Shown here piece by piece: positions 15,406 through 22,658 of a stretch of DNA of 25,659 bases. Made by a program: the position numbers and the translations under genes. This stretch comes from AVCC01 sp041736255 (GTDB taxonomy: Bacteria; Pseudomonadota; Gammaproteobacteria; Burkholderiales; Burkholderiaceae_D), in NCBI GenBank assembly GCA_041736255.1, contig JBGSTZ010000171.1, positions 1 to 25,659 on the forward strand. Direction: 5' to 3'. Position 1 is the stretch's first letter. Each line of letters begins with the position of its first letter. Below the pieces are notes generated by a model. That model was not told where the DNA came from. It did not search any database and saw only the letters and a program-made list of their open reading frames with translations.

Positions 15406-15894
15406 GTGACGATCTTCGATTATCTGGTTTTATTCGTGTTGCTGTGTTCAATCCTTATCAGCATGATGCGCGGTTTGCTCAGGGAAGTACTGTCATTGTT
15501 TGGTTGGGTAGCGGCATTCGTAGTTGCCAATGCATATGGCGCAGAACTGGCGCTATTGTTGCCAGAAATCATTCCCGGCAGCACATTGCGTTTGATCGTA
15601 GGCTTTATCGTGCTGTTTATTGGCGTGCGCTTGTTAATGTCGTTACTGACGATGGCGGTCGATTCCGTAGTCACTGCCAGTGGTCTAAAGTTAATTGATC
15701 GCGGTTTGGGTGGTTTGTTCGGTTTCGGACGCGGGGTTGTGATTGTGCTTGCGGTTGCCTTGTTGTGCGGCATGACCGCAATTCCACAGCAGCCGTTTTG
15801 GCGCGGTGCACTATTGAGTCCGCTAGTCGAAAGCGCCGCGCGCACTGTCCAACAGTTTTTGCCGGGTGACTATATCCGGCAAGTGAAATTTTGA
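15406..15894 (+). CDS. cvpA: CvpA family membrane protein
   Basis: A 162-aa inner membrane protein with about four transmembrane segments. It begins at a GTG (15406) with the family-typical TIFDYLVLF...GLLREVLSLFGWVAAF. The family is named for colicin V production and is linked to envelope stress tolerance; the molecular function is unknown. It precedes purF, as is almost universal in proteobacteria, and is probably cotranscribed with it. The ribosome site is poor and no in-frame ATG would give a complete first helix, so GTG is preferred. Confidence 0.92.
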   Translation: MTIFDYLVLFVLLCSILISMMRGLLREVLSLFGWVAAFVVANAYGAELALLLPEIIPGSTLRLIVGFIVLFIGVRLLMSLLTMAVDSVVTASGLKLIDRGLGGLFGFGRGVVIVLAVALLCGMTAIPQQPFWRGALLSPLVESAARTVQQFLPGDYIRQVKF

Positions 15895-15910
15895 ATCTTG
15901 AATCTTGAAT
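15891..15910 (+). repeat. Three tandem copies of a 7-bp repeat between cvpA and purF
   Basis: TTGAATC occurs twice in tandem (15891-15897, 15898-15904), followed by TTGAAT (15905-15910). The first copy overlaps the cvpA stop codon, and the array ends just before the purF ribosome site. Copy number could vary by slippage and would change only the spacing between the genes. Confidence 0.6.
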
Positions 15911-15929
15911 GATTTGTTAGGAGTATTCC

Positions 15930-17447
15930 ATGTGTGGCATTGTCGGTGTTGTTTCTCATGGTCCCGCTAATCAGCTGATTTATGACGCTTTGCTGTTGTT
16001 GCAGCATCGAGGCCAGGATGCTGCGGGTATTGCAACCAATCACGGAAATAAATTTTTCATGCACAAGGCCAACGGCCTGGTGCGTGATGTATTTCGCACC
16101 CGAAATATGCGTTCGCTGCTGGGCAATACCGGCATCGGGCAGGTGCGCTATCCGACCGCCGGCTCTGCCAGCGAAGAAGAGGCGCAACCGTTTTACGTCA
16201 ATGCGCCGTTCGGCATCATTCTGGCGCACAACGGCAACCTGACCAATAGCGAGCAACTGAAGATCGAATTGTTCAAAAACGATCGGCGCCACATCAATAC
16301 CGATTCCGATTCGGAAGTGCTGCTCAATGTGCTGGCGCACGAAATCCAGGAAGCCACCAGCGGTTATTCACTCGACCCTTCGGCGTTGTTTAAAGCGGTT
16401 GCCACCGTGCACAAACGGGTGCGTGGCTCATATGCAGTGGTGGCGCAAATCGCCGGCTACGGTTTGCTGGCTTTTCGCGATCCGTATGGTATACGGCCCC
16501 TGTGCATCGGCGTCAATGAGACGGACAAAGGCAATGAGTACGTAGTAGCCAGTGAATCGGTTGCGCTCGAAGGCTTGGGTTTCCGTTTTGTGCGCGATGT
16601 TACGCCGGGCGAAGCGATCTTTATCGATCAGGATAATGTGATGCATAGCCAGCAATGCGCGGACAATCCGACGCTCAATCCATGCGCATTCGAGTTTGTC
16701 TATCTTGCGCGCCCCGATTCCATCATCGACGGCGCGTCCGTGTATGCCAGTCGTCTGAAAATGGGCGAATATCTGGCCGACAAAATAAGGAAGCAGTTTC
16801 CCCAGGGTGACATTGATGTCGTGATGCCAATTCCCGATACCTCCCGCCCGGCAGCGATGGAACTGGCTTTGAAGCTGAATATCCCGTATCGCGAAGGTTT
16901 CATCAAGAATCGTTATATTGGACGTACTTTCCTGATGCCGGGGCAGGCGATCCGGCAAAAATCGGTGCGCCAGAAGCTCAATGCAATGGCCTCCGAATTC
17001 AAGGGCAAATCCGTATTGCTGGTGGACGACTCGATCGTGCGCGGTACCACCAGCCGTGAAATCGTGCAGATGGCGCGTGAATCCGGCGCCAAACGGGTGA
17101 TTTTCGCTTCCGCCGCGCCACCGGTGAAGTTCCCTAATGTATACGGCATCGACATGCCAACCCGTAACGAGCTGATTGCTTTCGGGCGTTCTAATGAGGA
17201 AATCTGCCGCGAGATTACCGCCGATGCGCTGGTTTATCAGGATATCGACGCGTTAAAACGTTCTATCTCGTTTGTCAATCCGGCGCTCAAGCGATTCGAG
17301 GCATCCTGCTTTGATGGTGAATATATAACGGGCGACATCACGCGCGATTATCTGAATTGTATCGAAGCAGCACGCAACAATCCGCGGCCTTTGGTCGAAG
17401 ATGCGGTGCGCTCGCAATTGAACCTGAATCTGGCGCACGCAGATTGA
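15930..17447 (+). CDS. purF: Amidophosphoribosyltransferase
   Basis: First committed enzyme of purine synthesis: PRPP plus glutamine gives phosphoribosylamine. It has 505 aa. The N-terminal nucleophile is C2 (MCGIVGVVSHG), exposed after removal of Met1 with no propeptide, as in E. coli. The class II glutamine amidotransferase domain fills the first half. The PRPP-binding loop VLLVDDSIVRGTTS, with D366-D367, lies in the phosphoribosyltransferase domain. A strong AGGAG ribosome site lies 7 bp before the ATG. It is followed by a 14-bp hairpin and then the sulfhydrylase gene. Confidence 0.98.
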   Translation: MCGIVGVVSHGPANQLIYDALLLLQHRGQDAAGIATNHGNKFFMHKANGLVRDVFRTRNMRSLLGNTGIGQVRYPTAGSASEEEAQPFYVNAPFGIILAHNGNLTNSEQLKIELFKNDRRHINTDSDSEVLLNVLAHEIQEATSGYSLDPSALFKAVATVHKRVRGSYAVVAQIAGYGLLAFRDPYGIRPLCIGVNETDKGNEYVVASESVALEGLGFRFVRDVTPGEAIFIDQDNVMHSQQCADNPTLNPCAFEFVYLARPDSIIDGASVYASRLKMGEYLADKIRKQFPQGDIDVVMPIPDTSRPAAMELALKLNIPYREGFIKNRYIGRTFLMPGQAIRQKSVRQKLNAMASEFKGKSVLLVDDSIVRGTTSREIVQMARESGAKRVIFASAAPPVKFPNVYGIDMPTRNELIAFGRSNEEICREITADALVYQDIDALKRSISFVNPALKRFEASCFDGEYITGDITRDYLNCIEAARNNPRPLVEDAVRSQLNLNLAHAD

Positions 17448-17452
17448 TTCCT

Positions 17453-17486
17453 GCACATTCTCTCTCCCGCGCGAGAGAGAATGTGC
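17453..17486. repeat. 14-bp perfect inverted repeat between purF and metZ
   Basis: GCACATTCTCTCTC (17453-17466) pairs perfectly with GAGAGAGAATGTGC (17473-17486) around the 6-nt loop CCGCGC, starting 6 bp after the purF stop. No T-tract follows, so it is either a weak terminator/RNA-stabilising hairpin at the 3' end of purF or a regulatory dyad for metZ. Confidence 0.65.
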
Positions 17487-17532
17487 GAACAGCCGTACCC
17501 CGCAGTCTGAAAAGTAACAAAAATTGGTTAAT

Positions 17533-18774
17533 ATGAGCAACCTCAAAAACACCGGATTTACCACCAGCATCCTGCATAGCGACCGGCAAAAAACTATCGA
17601 GCATGGTTCGCTGCACAAACCGATTCATACCTCGGTCGCGTTCGGCTATAAGGATGCACGTGATCTGGCAGCCGTATTTCAGGGCAAGCAACCTGGTTAC
17701 CGCTACGGCCGGCAAGGCAACCCGACCGTGTCGGCGCTGGAAGACAAAATCAGCAGGATGGAAAACGCGTATGCGACCATTTGCTTTGCTACCGGCATGG
17801 CAGCTATTGGCGCACTTTTCCAGGGCTTGCTGCGCCAAGGTGACCATGTCGTATCGTCTTCATTTTTGTTCGGCAACACCAATAGTCTGTGGCAAACGGT
17901 GAATTGTCAGGGCGTCGATGTATCGTTTGCTGACGCCACCGATGTCAAACAGATTGAAGCGGCGTTGACGCCGGCCACCCGCATCGTGTTTGTCGAAACC
18001 ATCGCCAACCCGCGCACCCAGGTAGCCGACCTGAAGCGCATCGGTCGTCTGTGCCATGACCGCGGAATTCTGTATGTCGTCGACAACACAATGACTACGC
18101 CTTACCTGTTCCAGGCGAAATCGGTCGGGGCTGGACTGGTCATCAATGCCTTGACAAAGTCGATCGCCGGGCATGGCAATGCACTGGGGGGCAGTCTGAG
18201 CGATACTGGCCTGTTTGACTGGGCCACGTTTCCTAACATCGCACCGGGTTACAAGCGCTTTATACCCACCCAGTGGGGCATGGCGCAAGTGCGCGCCAAA
18301 GCCTTGCGCGATTTCGGTGCATCACTGGGGCCGGAAGCCGCGCATCAGATAGCAATGGGTTCAGAAACCCTGGCCCTGCGCCTGGAACGTTCCTGCGCCA
18401 GTGCATTGGCGATTGCCAGCATGCTGGAAGCCGATCCGCGGGTTGCCGCAGTCCACTATCCGGGCCTGGCATCGCATCCTCAGCACGCCATTGCCACTGA
18501 GTTATTCCGTCATTACGGTAGCCTGTTCAGCTTTGAATTGGCAGAGAATATTGACTGCTTTGATTACTTGAACCGGCTCAATTTGGGAATCCCGGCCAGC
18601 AATCTGGGCGATACGCGCACCTTGGTGATTCCGGTTGCCCACACGATTTTCTTCGAAATGGGCGCCGAGCGCCGCGCCAGCATGGGAATTGCCGATTCGC
18701 TGATCCGGGTTTCGGTTGGGATTGAAGATACCGCCGACCTGGTCGAAGATTTCCGACAGGCTTTGGAAGCTTGA
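17533..18774 (+). CDS. metZ: O-succinylhomoserine/O-acetylhomoserine sulfhydrylase (MetZ-like, Cys/Met metabolism PLP family)
   Basis: PLP enzyme of the cystathionine gamma-synthase family, expected to form homocysteine from an activated homoserine and sulfide in methionine synthesis. It has 413 aa from the ATG at 17533 (MSNLKNTGFT); a TTG at 17524 would add three residues. The PLP lysine is K209 in NALTKSIAGHG. Other family motifs are YRYGRQGNPT, CFATGMAAI and VVDNTM. The phrase HKPIHTSVAFGY...DARDLAAVFQG is typical of the Burkholderiales orthologue that follows purF. Substrate choice between acetyl and succinyl esters cannot be decided from sequence. Convergent with the LOG gene. Confidence 0.88.
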   Translation: MSNLKNTGFTTSILHSDRQKTIEHGSLHKPIHTSVAFGYKDARDLAAVFQGKQPGYRYGRQGNPTVSALEDKISRMENAYATICFATGMAAIGALFQGLLRQGDHVVSSSFLFGNTNSLWQTVNCQGVDVSFADATDVKQIEAALTPATRIVFVETIANPRTQVADLKRIGRLCHDRGILYVVDNTMTTPYLFQAKSVGAGLVINALTKSIAGHGNALGGSLSDTGLFDWATFPNIAPGYKRFIPTQWGMAQVRAKALRDFGASLGPEAAHQIAMGSETLALRLERSCASALAIASMLEADPRVAAVHYPGLASHPQHAIATELFRHYGSLFSFELAENIDCFDYLNRLNLGIPASNLGDTRTLVIPVAHTIFFEMGAERRASMGIADSLIRVSVGIEDTADLVEDFRQALEA

Positions 18775-18795
18775 TTTTTATGCCGGACCACTACT

Positions 18796-18824
18796 GTAGG
18801 GGCGGGTTCCAAACCCGCCCCTGC
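18796..18824. repeat. Single REP-like hairpin downstream of metZ
   Basis: AGGGGCGGGTT (18798-18808) pairs with AACCCGCCCCT (18812-18822) around a CCA loop. One wobble and one G-C pair extend the stem to 18796-18824. A GTAG head starts the element, the usual layout of REP sequences. It lies 22 bp after the metZ stop and could also terminate transcription, but there is no T-tract. Confidence 0.7.
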
Positions 18825-18864
18825 GATATTTTGAATTTTAGCCGGAGTATTTTTTAAAACACTT

Positions 18865-18893
18865 ATAAAACATGCGTAAAATGCATGTTTTAT
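18865..18893. terminator. Hairpin in the convergent metZ/LOG intergenic region
   Basis: ATAAAACATGC (18865-18875) pairs perfectly with GCATGTTTTAT (18883-18893), giving an 11-bp stem and 7-nt loop. On the minus strand it is followed by a T-rich then A-rich stretch. It lies 24 bp past the stop of the minus-strand LOG gene, so it probably terminates that operon. Without a clean T-run the call is moderate. Confidence 0.5.
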
Positions 18894-18916
18894 TGATATA
18901 CGATTATGTGTATTTA

Positions 18917-19504
18917 TTACGTTGAAGACGGCAGCGTCCACTTATTCAGCTCGCACGGCTGATAGGATTTGAATCTTGCCACTAGCGCAGCGGGCGTTGT
19001 TTCCGTTAGCAGCAGCGATGCCTGTTCCGGGCGCAGGAAGCGTTCAGTAACGATGTGCTGCATGAAACCCAGCAGGCCGTCAAAAAACCCGTCTACATTC
19101 AACAGCCCAATCGGCTTATTGTGCAATCCCAGTTGCGACCAGGTCAGCATTTCAAATAGTTCTTCCAGCGTGCCAATCCCGCCCGGCATCGCAATGAAAC
19201 CATCCGACAAGCTCGCCATCATGGCCTTGCGTTCGTGCATATCCTTGACAATGTGTAAGCGCGTCAAGCCCAGATGCCCGATTTCTTTTTCCCGCAGAGC
19301 GCTCGGAATAACGCCGGTGGCCTCGCCACCGTGCCGCAAGACTTCGTCGGCAATGATGCCCATCAGACCGACACTGGCACCGCCATAAACCAGCGCGATA
19401 TTATCCGCGACCATTTCCTGCGCCAGCGCACGCGCCGCTTGTGCATACATCGGCGAGGCCCCGGCTGAAGAACCGCAATACACGCAAATTGATTTTATTT
19501 TCAT
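18917..19504 (-). CDS. LOG family protein, cytokinin-riboside 5'-monophosphate phosphoribohydrolase type
   Basis: A 195-aa Rossmann-fold protein (TIGR00730 group). Family members hydrolyse the N-glycosidic bond of nucleoside 5'-monophosphates (AMP or cytokinin ribotides) to the base plus ribose-5-phosphate. The N-terminus ICVYCGSSAG is typical. The phosphate/active-site motifs are MHERKAMM (89-96) and PGGIGTLEE (107-115), both intact. Its ATG overlaps the stop of the upstream TetR gene by 1 nt (TAATG), so translation is coupled. The physiological substrate in bacteria is generally uncertain, and cytokinin activation is possible but not shown here. Confidence 0.9.
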   Translation of the reverse strand: MKIKSICVYCGSSAGASPMYAQAARALAQEMVADNIALVYGGASVGLMGIIADEVLRHGGEATGVIPSALREKEIGHLGLTRLHIVKDMHERKAMMASLSDGFIAMPGGIGTLEELFEMLTWSQLGLHNKPIGLLNVDGFFDGLLGFMQHIVTERFLRPEQASLLLTETTPAALVARFKSYQPCELNKWTLPSST

Positions 19505-20169
19505 TATTTGGATTTTTCGAGATATTCGGCCGACAACTTGCCGAACAGGGAATGCGTGTCGCCGCGCAAATAAGGCTGAATTACCGACAATACCTGATAA
19601 CAGCCGCGTGCCAGCGCTTCCGACATCGCCTTTTGTTCGGAGTAATTGCGCGGGTTGCGCACGTATTCGTAGGACAGCCAGTACGTCGCCACCACCACCA
19701 TATTGGTGGCGAGCGCATCGAGTGCTGCATCGCTGGCCTCAAGCGCTTTTTCAGTGCGTAATTCTTCGCACAAGTGCTTCGCGACTTTGACTTTCTGCGC
19801 CAGAATCTGCTTGAAATGCAGCTCCAGTGTGCGGTTGCGCGTCAACAAATCATTCATGTCGCGATAAAAAAAGCGATAGCGCCACACCAGTTCAAACATC
19901 CAGTGCAGATACAGCCAGACGTCTTCAATGCTGGGCCGGCGTTCGGCGGGAATCGCCAGCCGACGATTGATTTCTTCTTCGAATTGTACAAAGATCGAGT
20001 TGACGATGTCATCTTTGTTACGGAAGTGGTAATACAGGTTGCCCGGTGAAATATGCATTTCTTCCGAGATTACGGTAGTCGTAATGTTCGGCTCGCCGAA
20101 TTCATTAAACAAACGCAAGGATAATTCCAGAATGCGTTCGCGGGTGCGACGTGGTGCTTTTTGTTGCAT
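19504..20169 (-). CDS. TetR/AcrR family transcriptional regulator
   Basis: A 221-aa regulator. The N-terminal TetR DNA-binding domain (about 8-60) carries RERILELSLRLFNEFG and the recognition-helix segment ISPGNLYYHFRNKDDIV. The all-helical C-terminal ligand and dimer domain (about 75-215) contains WLYLHWMFELVWRYRFFYRDMNDL, typical of a subgroup widespread in Betaproteobacteria. The ligand is unknown. It is cotranscribed with the LOG gene (1-nt overlap) and divergent from hpf. An imperfect dyad at 20249-20274 in the shared promoter region is a candidate autoregulatory operator. A GAAAG ribosome site lies about 8-10 bp before the ATG. Confidence 0.9.
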   Translation of the reverse strand: MQQKAPRRTRERILELSLRLFNEFGEPNITTTVISEEMHISPGNLYYHFRNKDDIVNSIFVQFEEEINRRLAIPAERRPSIEDVWLYLHWMFELVWRYRFFYRDMNDLLTRNRTLELHFKQILAQKVKVAKHLCEELRTEKALEASDAALDALATNMVVVATYWLSYEYVRNPRNYSEQKAMSEALARGCYQVLSVIQPYLRGDTHSLFGKLSAEYLEKSK

Positions 20170-20248
20170 AGTGCAATCTTTCTGTATGAAATCAGTCTCT
20201 GCGCAAGCTTAACATCATTGAAATCTTGTAAAGCTGCCTGCACGGTAC

Positions 20249-20274
20249 CAAGGCGTAATGATTTCTACACCTTG
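20249..20274. promoter_or_regulatory. Candidate TetR operator (imperfect dyad)
   Basis: CAAGGCGTAA (20249-20258) and CTACACCTTG (20265-20274) are inverted repeats matching at 8 of 10 positions around a 6-bp centre. The dyad lies 80 bp upstream of the TetR start and 62 bp upstream of the hpf -35. Its size and position suit a TetR dimer site. This is inference only. Confidence 0.35.
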
Positions 20275-20336
20275 AAATGACATTTTGCGGCGCCATGTAA
20301 AAGAAAAGGCAAAAAGCGGGCTAAATACCACTTAAA

Positions 20337-20365
20337 TTGAACCTATATTGCAGTTCTCATAAAAT
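20337..20365 (+). promoter_or_regulatory. Sigma-70 type promoter of hpf
   Basis: TTGAAC (20337-20342) and TAAAAT (20360-20365) are separated by 17 bp, matching consensus at 4/6 and 5/6. The transcript would start near 20372, leaving a leader of about 58 nt before the ATG at 20430 with its AGGAG site. Confidence 0.65.
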
Positions 20366-20429
20366 TTGCCAGACCCGGCTTTGGTGCTGGGAATATCGAT
20401 TCATCCACACGTATCAGGAGTAGACAACC

Positions 20430-20798
20430 ATGCAAATTCAAGTCAACACCGACAGTAACATCGAAAACAATGAAGGACTGACTAGCCACATCGAAACCGT
20501 AGTTCGCGGTGCGATGAGCCATTTCAAAGAGCAGGTGACAAGGGTGGAAGTTCACTTGAGCGACGACAATGGCCCAAAAGCAGGGGCTGCCGATAACCGT
20601 TGCCTGATGGAAGTGCGTCTGCAAAACCATCAGCCAATCGCCGTAACCGAGCAAGCAGCAACCGTGCACCAGGCAGTTCAAGGTGCGGCAGAAAAATTGA
20701 AGCGCACCGTGGAAAGTACATTGGGCCGGTTGGATGCGAATGCAAAAGCGCGGCCGGTGGTGGTAGATGCGGCGGCAGAAGCTGACGACGAAGCATAA
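20430..20798 (+). CDS. hpf: HPF/RaiA family ribosome-associated (hibernation) protein
   Basis: A 122-aa short-type ribosome hibernation factor homologue. The N-terminal S30AE domain (about 1-100) shows MQIQVNTDSNI, VEVHLSDDNG and CLMEVRL...HQAVQGAAEKLKRTVES. These proteins bind the 30S decoding site and inactivate or protect ribosomes in stationary phase. The tail is short, Ala/Asp-rich and acidic, without the long C-terminal dimerisation domain. It appears to be a single-gene unit with a clear promoter at 20337-20365, an AGGAG ribosome site 8 bp before the ATG and a strong terminator at 20857-20935. It is not next to rpoN, where hpf often sits. Confidence 0.85.
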   Translation: MQIQVNTDSNIENNEGLTSHIETVVRGAMSHFKEQVTRVEVHLSDDNGPKAGAADNRCLMEVRLQNHQPIAVTEQAATVHQAVQGAAEKLKRTVESTLGRLDANAKARPVVVDAAAEADDEA

Positions 20799-20856
20799 TT
20801 GACAAGAGAAAACGATTTGCGATAAATATCGCCTATCTTCGTTTTTCTTACTGACG

Positions 20857-20935
20857 GCCGGATGGCGCTTTTGATACCTGAAAAATCAGATATCAAAAGC
20901 GCCATTCGGCTTTTGATTTGGCTTTTGATTTTTTT
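20857..20935 (+). terminator. Strong intrinsic terminator after hpf
   Basis: A 20-bp stem, 20857-20876 with 20891-20910, has a single G-U wobble and a 14-nt loop that itself can form CTGA/TCAG. The 25-nt tract that follows is mostly T (20911-20935), ending in seven T. It lies about 60 bp after the hpf stop. Confidence 0.88.
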
Positions 20936-21052
20936 GTATACCGCTGATTTAGTTGCCTGAATTCGTATAAAATCCGTAGCACGTATATTCAATGAGACAC
21001 CACTGGCAACGCCTCGCACCACGAAAAATTACATCTTTCAAGGAAAACAAGC

Positions 21053-22000
21053 ATGGCCGGATCCAGCCTTTTAGCCCTTCTCGATGATATTGCCAGCATC
21101 CTTGATGATGTGAGTCTGATGACCAAGGTCGCCGCCAAGAAAACGGCTGGCGTGCTCGGTGATGATCTGGCGTTAAATGCGCAGCAAGTCACTGGTGTGA
21201 AAGTCGAGCGCGAACTGCCGGTGGTCTGGGCGGTGGCAAAAGGCTCTTTCCGCAATAAGCTGATTCTGGTGCCATCGGCGCTTGCCATCAGTTTTTTTGC
21301 ACCTTGGCTGGTCACGCCGCTTTTGATGCTGGGCGGCGCCTTCCTGTGCTACGAAGGCTTTGAAAAGCTGGTGCACAGCTTTTCGCGTAGCAAGAAACAA
21401 CACGGCACCCAACAACCCGAATTACTGCAAGCCTTAGCGGACCCGGCAGTCGACATACTCGCGCTGGAGAAAGACAAAATAAAAGGCGCGGTGCGCACCG
21501 ACTTCATCCTGTCAGCTGAGATCATCGCTATTACTTTGGGCACGGTGGCCAGCGCGTCATTCGGCAAGCAAGTCGCCGTGCTGTCAGTGATTGCAATCAT
21601 CATGACTGTCGGCGTCTACGGCCTGGTGGCCGGCATCGTCAAACTGGACGATGCCGGACTGTACTTGAGCCAGAAAGAAGGCGACAGTTTTTGGCTGAGA
21701 ATGCAGCGTAGTTTCGGCCGAGGCATTCTGATATTTGCGCCGTACATGATGAAAAGCCTGTCGGTGATCGGTACTGCTGCTATGTTCATGGTAGGCGGTG
21801 GCATCCTGGCGCACGGCGTTCCCGCCATATCGGGAATGATCCACGACCTAGCGCTCAGTGCAGGCACGCTGCCAATGATTGGCGGCACGCTGGAAGCGCT
21901 GGGCCCGACATTATTAAACGCAGTATTGGGAATCGTGGCAGGTGCAATCGTGCTGGTCACTGTCAACGCCGCACAGAAAATGTACAGCCTTTTCCGGTAG
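21053..22000 (+). CDS. DUF808/YedI family inner membrane protein
   Basis: A 315-aa membrane protein strongly resembling E. coli YedI. The shared blocks are SSLLALLDDIASILDDVS (4-21), KKTAGVLGDDLALNAQQVTG (29-48), RELPVVWAVAKGS (53-65) and CYEGFEKLVHSF (99-110). There are about six transmembrane segments from residue 68 to the C-terminus. The function is unknown. An AAGGA ribosome site lies about 9 bp before the ATG. It is a separate unit beyond the hpf terminator; a TATAAA-like -10 lies near 20966-20972 without a clear -35. It ends 11 bp before the first REP element. Confidence 0.92.
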   Translation: MAGSSLLALLDDIASILDDVSLMTKVAAKKTAGVLGDDLALNAQQVTGVKVERELPVVWAVAKGSFRNKLILVPSALAISFFAPWLVTPLLMLGGAFLCYEGFEKLVHSFSRSKKQHGTQQPELLQALADPAVDILALEKDKIKGAVRTDFILSAEIIAITLGTVASASFGKQVAVLSVIAIIMTVGVYGLVAGIVKLDDAGLYLSQKEGDSFWLRMQRSFGRGILIFAPYMMKSLSVIGTAAMFMVGGGILAHGVPAISGMIHDLALSAGTLPMIGGTLEALGPTLLNAVLGIVAGAIVLVTVNAAQKMYSLFR

Positions 22001-22010
22001 GTGTGCACTC

Positions 22011-22071
22011 GTGCGAATAAATTCGCACCCACGAAAAGTATGCTCTACCCGTGGGTGCGAATTTATTCGCA
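22011..22071. repeat. REPIN: inverted pair of REP elements, 3' side of the RAYT gene
   Basis: Two copies of one REP sequence face each other: 22012-22033 and 22050-22071. They are exact reverse complements over 22 bp and are separated by 16 bp. Each has a GTGGG head and a stem TGCGAAT/ATTCGCA with a 2-nt centre. The pair sits between the convergent DUF808 and RAYT genes and can fold as individual REP hairpins or as one long hairpin. The same sequence recurs at 22548-22650. Confidence 0.92.
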
Positions 22072-22078
22072 TTTCTAG

Positions 22079-22531
22079 CTACAACCAAATGGCATTCCAA
22101 TGGGGATAATCACCGATATTTTTTACCAGGCCAGCGCGTAACGGGTTGGCGACGATATAGCGGGCGATGTGCCGAATATCTTCCTCTTTGCGCACAGCGT
22201 GGTCATGAAATCCTTTCTGCCACAACATGCCTTGATGATTCAAATGTCTATTCACGCTATGCGCGGAACGCGCTTTGAAGCGTTTTACGACAGACGATAG
22301 GGCAATATTTTCTCCCAGCTGAAACAGCCAATGCACATGATCCGGCATGATGATCCAGGCCAGAGAATTAACGGCACCGCTGTCGTGCAGCATACGCCTT
22401 TCTGCCATCACAAAACGTGCGCAAGCAAAATTTTCAAAATAACACTTCTCTCGTTTAGCCAGTGCGACTGTTATGAAATAAGCTTTCCCATGTTCGCTGA
22501 AGCGGCCTTTTCGTAGATCGTCATAGGACAT
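22079..22531 (-). CDS. REP-associated tyrosine transposase (RAYT, Y1/IS200-like HUH)
   Basis: A 150-aa single-domain HUH transposase of the TnpA_REP group (Pfam Y1_Tnp). The metal-binding HUH motif is H65-V-H67 in IIMPDHVHWLF. The catalytic tyrosine is Y125 in HIARYIVANPLRAG. The conserved LWQKGFHDHAVR (103-114) is present. RAYTs are usually single-copy genes that nick and mobilise REP/REPIN sequences in trans. All visible motifs are intact, so it looks functional. An AAGGTG ribosome site lies a few bases before the ATG. It is flanked by two REP units on its 3' side and three on its 5' side, all the same sequence, which identifies them as its likely substrates. Confidence 0.95.
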   Translation of the reverse strand: MSYDDLRKGRFSEHGKAYFITVALAKREKCYFENFACARFVMAERRMLHDSGAVNSLAWIIMPDHVHWLFQLGENIALSSVVKRFKARSAHSVNRHLNHQGMLWQKGFHDHAVRKEEDIRHIARYIVANPLRAGLVKNIGDYPHWNAIWL

Positions 22532-22547
22532 GGTTCACCTTGATTTA

Positions 22548-22650
22548 TGCGAATAAATTCGCACCCACGGGAAATCTTTTTTTGTGGGTGCGAATTTATT
22601 CGCATTTTTTGCATGGAATAGTTAAACGTGCGAATAAATTCGCACCCACG
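22548..22650. repeat. Three REP elements, 5' side of the RAYT gene
   Basis: REP copies lie at 22548-22569 (stem first), 22584-22604 (inverted) and 22629-22650 (same orientation as the first). The first two form a REPIN with a 14-bp spacer; the third is a further unit ending 8 bp before the DUF4124 stop. The sequence is identical to the 22011-22071 pair, except that the middle copy has T in place of the C before the GTGGG head. They probably also act as 3' hairpins for the minus-strand operon ending at 22659. Confidence 0.92.
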
Positions 22651-22658
22651 ATTATTGA

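Noticed and set aside
22011..22650. The evenly repeated REP units as a short CRISPR array
   Set aside because: The units are palindromic, alternate in orientation, have unequal 14-24 bp gaps apart from the gene between them, and flank a RAYT gene with no cas genes. This is REP/REPIN structure.
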